Source: Lagopus muta (taxonomy: Eukaryota > Chordata > Aves > Galliformes > Phasianidae). From it: a stretch of DNA of 64,000 nt. The notes beneath the pieces are model-generated. The model was not told the origin of the DNA. It worked only from the letters and a program-made list of their open reading frames with translations, and did no database searches. This document shows positions 22,397-32,567 of this stretch, piece after piece. The DNA lies in NCBI RefSeq assembly GCF_023343835.1, contig NC_064437.1, forward strand, positions 14,806,501-14,870,500. The letters are read 5' to 3'. Position 1 is the first letter of the stretch. Every line of letters begins with the position of its first letter. The position numbers were made by a program, and so were the translations under genes.

Positions 22397-25300
22397 GCCG
22401 TTCCTCCCGCCCAGCCGCCGCCGCGCTCCGCCTACCGGGAAGAGCCGCCCGGGTTCAGCCCGGTAGCCCGAGGGGAAGAAAAAAGCCCCGCTGCCCTCTG
22501 AGTTCCCGCCAACTCCCCTGAGGGAAATGGGGACTGCGCGATGCCCAGAGCTCGCCAGCGGGACGGATCTCAGAACGGGCCGCGAGCGGCCGAGGAGAGC
22601 GCAGATCCGCGCGGGCCGAGCGAGGCGCGGCCCGGCGCCTCACGAGAGCGGGAGGGCGGCGACGGCGGCTCCGTCCGCCGTCCGGGAGCGATGCTCAGCC
22701 CTCGGCCTTGGCGTCCCTCCTGAGGGCGAGGTGGGCGCCGGAGCGCCGCGTGAAGTGTTATGCCGAGAAAGGTGGCTGAGGTGGAGCTGGGCGCGGGCGC
22801 TGCTGGCGTGTGGTGAGATCCGGGGGAAAGGCTGGTGCTTACAGAGCGAGGCACGGGAACGCGGCTGAACGTTTTAAGAAAGTTGGTGCTTTCCAAGTTG
22901 TGGCGAACTATTGCCTGTTTGAATTACGATTGCCCAGATAACTCATACTCAAAAGTACCTATCTTGATAAGAAACCACATACAAAAGTAACCTCCTGAAA
23001 AACATAAGAATTGACAGTAGGCCTGTGCAAACTGTGCTGATTAGCCTCTTGGACTTTTTTTTAGGAGGGAATTAAATGTCCATATTGTTAACACAGACCT
23101 CATACATAAGTTCACCCCTTTGAAGAATGAGATTTTCTCGAAGTGTCTCATGAATTCACAGGATTTACATTGCTAAGCTTCCACACACACGGAAGCTACC
23201 CCACTATTAAATGAGAGCTGAAGTCGCTGGAAAGTGAAACTTCAGACAGCTGTGGGTACCATCATTTGGGAGCACCCTGACTGCTTTGAGTCTTGCTACC
23301 ATTAGGTGTATGACATCACAGAAAGTTTCCTTTAATTGTCGCTAAATTTGATTATTTACTTAGGGAAAGTTACACTTAAAATGTCTCCTTCCCAACCTTG
23401 TTTTTTACAAATCTCGACAAAACCGGTTTCCCTTCTATCAACATCACCATACAGAATTCTAGGAAAGAATGAGCATGTTTTGCAACATTGTGATCTTATC
23501 ATCTAGTATCTCAGACTGCTGCAGAGCCAAAAGAGCCTCACGTATCAGATTCTTACAGGGGTCTGTAGAAGCAACAGGACATTACATGTCAAATTCACTC
23601 CTTGCTCTAAAATCTGATAAAGAGAAATATTTTCTTGAAGAACTGTGCATAAGATAGTTTTCATAGCAAGTCTTACTTGTTTCATTTTTAAATTTTAGAA
23701 CTAGAAGAGTTCTTAGTGTACCAGTAACAGTCTGAAGAGATGGGTTAGCAGGCAGAATGTTAGCAGGTATTTTTTAAATCAGACATAGAAGGAATATCTA
23801 TTACTTGGATATCATTACTGCATGTGTCATATTATGTATATAACCATTATAGGTATTTATGTATCATAAAATAACAAGAGCAGATTGAAAAAAATTTGTC
23901 ATAGGGTGAACTAGAACATGTCTACTTGGCTGTAAAAGCAATCTCAAAAAAAGTAATATTAAGAAAGGAGATCTAACTGTGGTTTTGATACTAAACATAG
24001 TACACAAAAAAACCTTAATACTTTATTATTTTATTCTCTTTAGTGCTTTTTTAGAAGTTTAGCTGTCTCAAGCACAGTGCTCCTGCTGCCTGCAGTTCTG
24101 CACTTTTAGACGTAATCTCTGCAAGTATCCATTGGAGGGCAGCAGATCACAAACTTTGTCGTGTCATAGCACAGTTTAAAAAAAAAAAAAAGTTCAGCTT
24201 TCTGTTGGCTATTTGCAACATCGGTGCCCAGGTTTTTCACAATCTCTTGTACAAGGCAGGCATAACTGGGAAATCCATACAATGGTATTTTCTCTAGGTT
24301 TGACTTATGTGTCAAAGTCCACTGTAATGGTAGCGCCCCATGAAAATCTCAGTGGGTACTTCTGCTAACACTCACATTAAGTTGTTTTTTGTTTTTTGAT
24401 TTTTTTTTTTAAAGACATCCCAAGTAACTCACATTCAGTTTAGAAGCACCTCATTCATTTTGTGACTGCAGTGTAAGGCCTCCTGTTTTTTTGTTGTTGT
24501 TTTTTTTTTTTTGCAAAATTTATGCATGGTTGTCATAACTGCATAAGACATCTTCATCCACTAGAAGTAAGATTTAGTGCATTTTTTAATTAATTTATTT
24601 TAATATAATCCTGCTGCATCTTATTCGTAAAGAAGAAATGGGAGCTAGGAATCTGTACACTTTCAAATAGCCTAGTGGGAAGCAGTTCATTTGAAGAGGA
24701 GATAATTACTTCAGTAGATGCCAAATTACTTGGCATCTGTGGATGCTATTAACAGTCCATTGAAAAATCAGCTGACTGCAGCTAATTTTTGTCTGCTGAA
24801 GATTTCTAGCCTAGTTACAGCATGTAAGACTAATTAAACTGGATATTGGTGAAATCAGGTAGAGATGAAAAACAAGAAATTTAGGTCAGGTTTCTCTTGG
24901 GATATAGCCAGTATCGTGTTATGCAAGTCATAAAAACAACTTTACACATGATAGTACAAAAATGGGTATTATTTCCTTTATATATAAACTTAGAGTGCCA
25001 GCTTTTTTGTCAAGAGGAAAAAGTACTCAGTGATGGGATGCATAGATCTCGGCTGCTAACAAGAAATGGATAAAATCCTGTTTTTCTGATCAGGAAAGTG
25101 ACCAGACAACACATGAGAGATTTCTTTGCTCATGATTCCTCTACTTATTATTTTTTCTTTCTCAGGACTGCACAGCTATCAATTGTGCTAACAATACCCT
25201 TCCAATCAAAAGCACAGGAAGACATGCTGATGTCTGCAGCATTTTAATGCTAGTCCTACATCCATGCTTCTGCAGTAGGTTAGGCAGGACACCCACACAT

Positions 25301-26686
25301 CTCTAGACATGAGTAACCTGGAGCCTCTCAGCTCCAGGTTAGGGAGGCATCTACCTTATTCCCAGCCCACTGCCAAGCTGACACTTCACAGTCTGCCTTG
25401 TGTCTGTAAGCCCTATTCAAGAGAAACAATGTGAGTCTTTTCTTTAGGAAATGTTTACTAAAGTGATGTTCTAGGAAACTAGTATACGGTAATGAGCAAA
25501 ACGTGCAGTAATGCAGGTTAAGGAGTATTGACCAAATATCTTGCAGGCCCAATTTTATTCCTACTGAAGCCAGCCAACATCTGGACCGGGGAGGTTGTTA
25601 ATACCTGACTGCTTCCACGCTTTGTGACTAACACTGGATTGCATCATGGGAGTCTACCAAGCTGGAAATACTTCAGTGAGTATTTCCTGTATTACTCAGT
25701 GTGCAGCATTAAACAAACGCATAAGAGTTTTCAGTCATTTGAAGTGAGGTGTTCAACTTGTGTCTAGATATTTTTATGTTTAAATGTCCCAAATATGTCC
25801 TAAGGAACATGTCATATGACACCAGGCTATAGGCATTTATTGTTTATTTTTATTCCCATTCAAGATAAATGTTTGGGTTTGGCTGTTGGAGGTTTGTTTC
25901 TTTGTTTTCCCCTGGTAAGCTATACTATAATAATGTACTTACCACTTGCACTATTTTAAAAAATGTATCATAGCTAATTACCTTGACCTCAGAGTTCAGA
26001 TTATACTGGCTTTACTGCCTCTAAAGATCTAATCTTAACAGGTAATGGGAACACTCCAGTTCTAGATTACCTCATATGCTGTGTATATCTAAGAAAACTG
26101 AATGCAACAGCAGAGTGAAGGTGGTGGTGGATAACTGGTATTTCTTATTATCCATAAACAGATTAATGCTCATTTATTTAGATGCCTTTCACACTGATAA
26201 AGCTGATTTTGTGCTGACAGATTCCAGAGGTGCCTTCTCTGATTATGAACTTAGGAAAAAATGCTTCAATATAACAAACCTTAGATTAGAAATACCTTTC
26301 TTATACCTTTCCTTTCTCCAGGAAAAAGGCAAATTTCTGTTTGAGATGTAGGATCTAGTCATCTACCAGGAAGGAAGTCTCTGGCATTTTTACTGGTAGG
26401 AGCTTCAAATAGTACAGAACTGGTGTTTTACCCTTCTGGAGGAGTATCTAAAATAAATTTCTCAGTTAAATCATTGGTCAAGCCACACTTCAGGAAAGGA
26501 GACTGAAGTGAATGAGAAAAGTCCAGAATGAAAGTGTGCTGGAAGGAAGAAATTGGTTTTTTTTTATCTTTTGACCTAGAATCTTCTCTGAGGATCTGAG
26601 GCCACATGGTACCAAGTAAATCCTGTTATATTTTAAGGTCAAATTAAATGAAGAAGATCTTACACTGGCTGATCCCAAATTGTTTT

Positions 26687-26703
26687 TGTTGTTGTTGTTG
26701 TTG
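26687..26703. repeat. (TTG)n microsatellite
   Basis: Short GTT/TTG trinucleotide tract in the KYAT3-LRRC8B intergenic region. Confidence 0.8.
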
Positions 26704-28929
26704 ATTCAATCAATTTTAGTCAAAACAAATTGGGGAGTAACATCCCACATATGCTGAATTACAAGTTCTATCATGAATTCCTAGAGCAAAGACAGCTGGG
26801 GACTATCATTACCAACAGGAGCTTAGTTGAAGGAAGTGACTCTCTTGAGCTGTCTCAGTTGACATTAGGGCTGTGTGCCTACAGCCTAACAAGTAAAGCG
26901 ACAGTAGTTACATAGAACACCATAACAAATAGTTCCTTACTGGAGAACTTTTAGTTTTCAGTTTGTTAACATCCACAGCATGAAGCTGTCTCCAGACAAG
27001 TTCTGGATTGACTAAAAATACAAGGCTCTGCAGAAATGCTAGGCAAACAGAAACATGTTAATAAAGTATTTTCTATAAAGTTATTTTGTCTCTGTGTAAA
27101 GCAAACGAAATACAAGAATTAACACAAAATAAATGAAAGGAAGACCTAGGATGCTTGCAAGTAATTTGAATGCATAAGAATATACTGAAACATATGTGAC
27201 ACAGGCTTTTAAGAGCTAGAATCTTAACTGCATTTTGTTGAATTGTAGTTGTAATGTACAGTGAAGTCAGAGCATTTGCAAACAAGAGTGAATAGCAGTA
27301 CATAATACTATAATGTGATAGAAAGTATAGCGATAACAGCAGAATGAGACCAAGCCCAAATACAGCAGCTATAGACACAGAAACAAATGAGGAAAAGGGA
27401 GAAAAAAGCAAACAAACAACCCTTAAATGAGGTCTGGGAAGGGGGTGGATCTTGGTTCCACCCCTTCCAGTCACTTAGGGGCATTGCTTGCACCTGAGTT
27501 CCTTGCACCTGGGTTGGCCCTGCCTTCCCCCCAGGTGCTCAATCACTGTTTGAGGCTATGACTTGGCATTTCTGTTACGCAGTAGAATCCCAAAGCTTAA
27601 AAATAAAATAATTTTTGCTAGTAGAATATGAGCATGCACTCATCAGTGATAAGTAATGCGGTATTAAGTGTCATATGTGAACTGTTAATGCTCGTAGAGT
27701 TTGTAGAACTAATAAACACTTACTGTGTGTTGAAAGCAGTTAGGGAATAAATACTTGTTAGCAGCTCTGTTTACTTGAAGTCCACCTCCAGATTTCTTGA
27801 AAAGTTTCAGACAAGACTTTACAATTACTCAGTAAAAATAAGGTGCTACGATCACCAGGACAAAAGAATGCAATGCTATGTAAAAGAAGCAGAGAATAAG
27901 CTTATTCTTTGGCGTTTAAAACACAGATGATGACTGGAAAACATCCTGCTTAAAAACACTGTTTATCCTACATTATGCTGTATGTTTTTTAATTTCCTTT
28001 CCCTCTCACTGTTACTCAGGATGTCTCCTTGATCCCAACATGCTAGTTTCTTCTTTATTCAAGCCTTTTGTTTCCTCCCCAAACTCTTTGAAAACATTTA
28101 TTTCACAAGAGATATTTCTTGTATAATATTTTCTAACTAGCCTTTCTCTCTGCTTAGTACAGGCTTTGTTCTGCACCTAGAAATTACCTACTGTGTAATC
28201 ACCTATTTCTTGTCTTTGAATGAAGGTTTATTCCATATCACCTCAGTACAGCCTTCAGCATTGTTGCTCATTCTACCTTTCAACACTGCATACCACTTTG
28301 ATCAAATCTTCTGACAATTTTTTTTTCTGTGGAACTTCTCTGCCTCCTGTTCCAAAGTACATTTCTCTGACTAGGAATATTGTTTTAGGATTGTATCTTT
28401 ATTATCTGCTCCCCTTAAACTATCTTTCATCTATTCATCATCATCCTATGTTTTGAAGTCCATCAAAACATCGTTTTGTCCATCGTTGTTCAGCAAAATA
28501 TGTAGTTGACTTTATGTTGTGTTTCTATAACTGAGTTAAAAGCACATGTACTCTTGCACTGGGACCAGTTCCTAGAGATGATGAATGAGGTGCAACCACA
28601 CTCATTTTTCTCTGCAATCCCCTCTCCCTCTGACTCTTCCTCCTCCCTCACTTGGGGGCACTATTCCAACAGATTTGAACTTAAGACAACTATATTTGAA
28701 AATGAAAGTTTCCATCAAAAAGTGCTCTGAAAAGTGATATGCTGGTTATTACTATTTGGAACAGGTGGCCAGATAAGAAGCATAGCACTCAATTAAAATT
28801 CACTCTACCACTTTTCTTGGTTTCTATTAGAGTCTTTTAAGGTGTGGCACATACCCATGATCAGCTGATGCTGGATCAAATTTTTATGACTATCAAATTA
28901 ATTTGATAAATGAGGATGGCTGTTGCTAG

Positions 28930-29322
28930 ATTCTTACTATCCAAAGCTGTCAGGAGGGAGCATCTCTTGCTGTGCCTGGTGGCACAGGACCTGGGCAGAT
29001 CTCTCCAGTGCGAGTGCAGCTGTCACTATCCACAGATCCAGCAGAGGGAAGTGTTGTTCTAAAATATGCACCCCCACTACTTGTGGGTAGTACTTACAAA
29101 CTGCAAGTCACAGTACTGCACCAGGAGATCAGTGATCTGGAGCGTATGAAATATGTGATTTATAAATTCTCAGAAGACAAAGAAGCTTTAGCAAATGCCA
29201 GAAAGAGCAAGCATGATAATAATCAGGATTTGCCAAGGACAGAAATGAAATTATCTGTAGATCTTTGGAGCTTAAATGTTTTTATTCTCTTTTGGAGAGC
29301 AAATGTTTGTGTGGCATTTTAG
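28930..29322 (+). other. Unidentified protein-like open frame, possible gene fragment
   Basis: A frame open for about 130 codons after a stop at 28927. From GASLAVPGGTGPGQ through VVLKYAPPLLVGSTY, then HQEISDLERMKYVIYKFSED and KEALANARKSK, it reads like a real protein: mixed, low in Cys, with a charged helix-like segment. Local GC is higher than in the flanks. The last 30 codons turn hydrophobic and irregular, as if the homologous part had ended. I do not recognise a family. It could be a retrocopy fragment, an old exon, or chance. Confidence 0.25.
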
Positions 29323-32300
29323 AGATTAAAGGGTTATGATCTGATGGCTTGTGCTTCAGCTAGCTGTGAAGCTTTCATATTAAAAGATGAGATCTTGAAA
29401 AACACGTGGTCCAAAATATACTTGGTGATCACAAGGCAAGTTGTCTTAGAAAGCTTTATTCAAAAGGTCTGGGGTCATTTCAGATAATTGCTTCCAGAGC
29501 AATTGTCATTCATGATGCTGTTGCTCCAACAACTCCAAGCAGCACTGGAGGGCAAAAAGTCAAGTATAATGTCACCTTTGTGAAAGAAAGTTCAATTAGA
29601 AATATTTTAAAGTGAAAATTCAATGTCAAATATTACTCATCTAAATATATAATACCCTGCGTAGCTTTGTCTTACTTATTCCATCAGATTTCCAAGGAGT
29701 GTGTGAGTGAAGAGACTGAAGTGCATGCTCAAGACAGCCATTAGTCATGCATACCATTTGAAACTGTAATTTCTTCTGAAGCTCAGAGCTGGTTTTGTAA
29801 CACCTAAGCATCAAGTTAAGAAAGATCAGGGATGGCATGATGTGTAAAATGAAACTCAACTTTTCTTAGAGTATGGTAACTGTTGAGACAGTGGTTGAGC
29901 GCCTGGGGAAAAGACCTGGGAGCACAGGTGAAGACAATTCAGCTGTGTGACCGGAAGGGGCGAAGCCTGGCTGCACTTCTTTTAGGCCTCATTTAAGGGC
30001 TGGCTGATGCAGGGAAGGTTTTTTTGGTTGGAGATCCATTTATTGGGAAGTTTCTATTGTAAGCCTAGGTTTTCAGAGACAGGTGAGCACTTTTACTTTT
30101 GTAATATCTTTCTATTATGTTTGTTCCTTTATCATCACGTCTCTTGCGTCACAATTCTATCATGCTGGTTTTTCTGTTTGTTTGGGTTTTTTTTGTTTTT
30201 TTTTTTACATTTAAATTGTAAGATGTTGGTTTTTGTGTGTCTAATAAATGTCTGAGATGAACTATTAAAGCTTGAAGAATGTTTTCCAGATAATGCTGTT
30301 TGAAAAATATCAGAAGGCGCTCATCCTAATATATTTGTTTTAGGACAACTCTAAAGATGAACTTACTCATTGGGTTTACAGCTGAGAGTTGTGCAGCTAA
30401 AAACAGCATTGGTCTTAAGTGGGTAGTGTGGGCTCAGAGGTCGTTGTCCAGAGACCTATGGGGCGTGATAGATGGGTTGAGTGCTCCCTCTGTGGATCCT
30501 CAGGAGCTATTCAGCAGCAGAACAAATAGAACCAAAGGCAAATTAAGTTGTAATCTGTTGCTCAAGCAATTAGAACCTCATAACCATTAGGTGAAGTTCC
30601 AACTGAATATTCTTCCTGTTATTTTTATCACAACAGAGTGTTCCTGGTTTTGTAATCTAATGAAATAATAATTTATCTTCCTAGCTTATTACTGATTAAA
30701 AAAAAGTGTGGCAGGTCTGGCAGACAGACTTTTCATTCTTAGTAAGTAGGAATAAAAATTATAGAATACGATTATAGAATAAAATATATCTATTTTGCTC
30801 ACAAAAAGGGTAAGTAGTTCCAATATGGTAAAACAGATTAAATCATTAATCAGGGAAATGCTAGCAGAGGAGGTGATACATATTGATGTTGTAGTCAGCT
30901 AAGGAAGATGCAAGTCAGGAAACAAATAGGACTGCTGGCCTGACTGATGTTTACCAAAGTTCAAGAATGATTTTTGGAGAAGAAGCTGTAGAAAATGCCT
31001 CGTTACCATCACTGTAACACACTAACACAATAGCATCTCCTCTGAGGTTAAAATACCACTAATTGGAGTCTACCACTGTAAGTGAAAGCTATCAGCCTAA
31101 AGTAAATACAAAACAAATACATTCTGCACCATGATAACAATATGGCTGCAAACCAGGAAAATGAGCATGCAATTTTTTACTATGTATCTGTTTGTATTAG
31201 TGTAGGTTCGGATTAAAGTGCAAGCTTCAGTTTCAGTAACTAGTTTCACTTTGGACTCAATTGTCATGAGTTTCAAAACCTTTTTTGCATGGCAGTATAT
31301 TTTAATAGCCCTTCTAAAAGCTGAAACTAACAGTAGTACCTACACGTGTGCTCAATATGTTTTTAGAAATTATTATTTTCACAAAGATTTGTGCCAATGC
31401 TGCCTAAATGAGGGGAGGTTTGTGCAGATGTGAGGAAAAGGATTGCTTTGAAAATAGATGTGAAGCTGATGACAAGACAAAGGGCAAACATTTTATATCA
31501 GAATGTAAGGAACATAATTATGTTGTAACTAGGATTTTGAGTAGATATTTGCAGTGGAGTTAGTAAAAATGAAAATATTGCAGGAGAATTACTTGAGTAC
31601 ATTCAGCTGCTTGTGTGCGTAACTAAGAGAAGGTAGAAACAACCCATTTTTCCCAGCTCTTTGTAGGAATCGAGGCAGAACTCCAATTTTTCTTCTGGGC
31701 TTCATGCATTTAGCCCAGAAGAAGCAGCCTTTGCAGACATGCTTGAGGGAGGGAATCACCTGACAGCTGGAGAAAGAGGAAACAGGAAAGTCAAATGAAC
31801 TTCTGGCGGTTTTTAAAGTGTTGTGTGTACTTGTGGCTTTTTTAATGTCATCTGTTTTTGACTGAAGTTGAATAGCTGAATTAGGGCCTTGCTGTGCAGC
31901 GCGGCGGCTTTCGGCTGTCCCTTTCATGAAGGAGGGCGCTCACTGGGCGTGCCTGACCACAACAACGGGGCTGCAGCTCTGCAACGCGTGCGGAGGTGGG
32001 AAAGCTCAAGCTCGCTTAATGCACGCATTCACTTTTTATTTGTTTTAATGATCGCGGCCGGCAACGGTTGTTTTCTCACCTCTTTTACCTCCCACTTTAC
32101 CTTGTCCGTTAGTCTGAACGCGGGGGGGGGAGGCGGCAGCCTCCGCGCCACTTCCCCGGCTCCGGCCGGGCCTCGGCACGGGCCTCTCATCGCTCCCCGG
32201 CTGCTTCCGCCCCGTGCGGCCAACGCGGCCCGGCCGCGCGGCGCGATGCGGCGCGAAGGGGACCTGGGCGGGAACCGCCCTACCGGGCGGGCCGCAGGTG

Positions 32301-32395
32301 CGCGGCGAGGGGCGGGCCGGGCGCGGCGGCGCTTTTGTCCGCCGGAGCCGCCTCCCCGCCCTGGGGCCCGTCAGCGGTTCCGCCGCACGCGCCCC

Positions 32396-32436
32396 ATTGG
32401 CCGGCGCGAGCGGTAACGTGACGGCGGGGCGGGGCC
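32396..32436 (+). promoter_or_regulatory. LRRC8B: LRRC8B core promoter: inverted CCAAT, CRE-like site and GC boxes
   Basis: ATTGG at 32396-32400 is an inverted CCAAT box. ACGTGACGG at 32415-32423 resembles a CRE/ATF half-site, and GGCGGGGCGGGGCC at 32423-32436 is a double Sp1-type GC box. There is no TATA box. A start site a few tens of bases downstream would give a first exon ending at the donor at 32567. Confidence 0.55.
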
Positions 32437-32449
32437 GGAGCCGAGAAGC

Positions 32450-32567
32450 GCCGGTTGGAGCCGGTGCCTCGCGCCGCGCTGCGGGCTGCCGCGCGGACGG
32501 GGCGCGCTGCTGTGCGGACCGCGCCGGGCGGGAGGCAGGAGGGGGGCGGGTGAGGCGCTGCGGGCAG
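32450..32567 (+). other. LRRC8B: LRRC8B 5' UTR exon 1 (start approximate)
   Basis: Ends at CGGGCAG followed by the strong donor GTAAGC at 32568. The 5' end is estimated from the promoter motifs. A G-quadruplex-capable stretch lies at 32526-32550 inside this exon. Other start sites within the island are likely. Confidence 0.55.

Larger units (their letters stand above)
22030..22870. promoter_or_regulatory. KYAT3: CpG island at the KYAT3 promoter
   Basis: GC-rich and CpG-dense, sharply bounded on both sides by AT-rich sequence. It contains the KYAT3 promoter and first exon on the minus strand and extends upstream of it to about 22.87 kb. That part could support divergent plus-strand transcription. 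The open frames inside it are an effect of GC-rich sequence with few stops. Confidence 0.8.
22871..31889. other. Intergenic region between KYAT3 and LRRC8B
   Basis: About 9 kb of mostly AT-rich DNA. It contains the short hairpins at 24716-24738 and 25315-25340, a (TTG)n tract at 26687-26703, and one protein-like open frame at 28930-29322. No guanylate-binding-protein exon was recognised. Confidence 0.55.

Noticed and set aside
22527-22868. 113-codon plus-strand frame upstream of KYAT3
   Set aside because: CpG-island composition effect, with overlapping frames on the other strand. Divergent transcription is possible but a protein is not supported.
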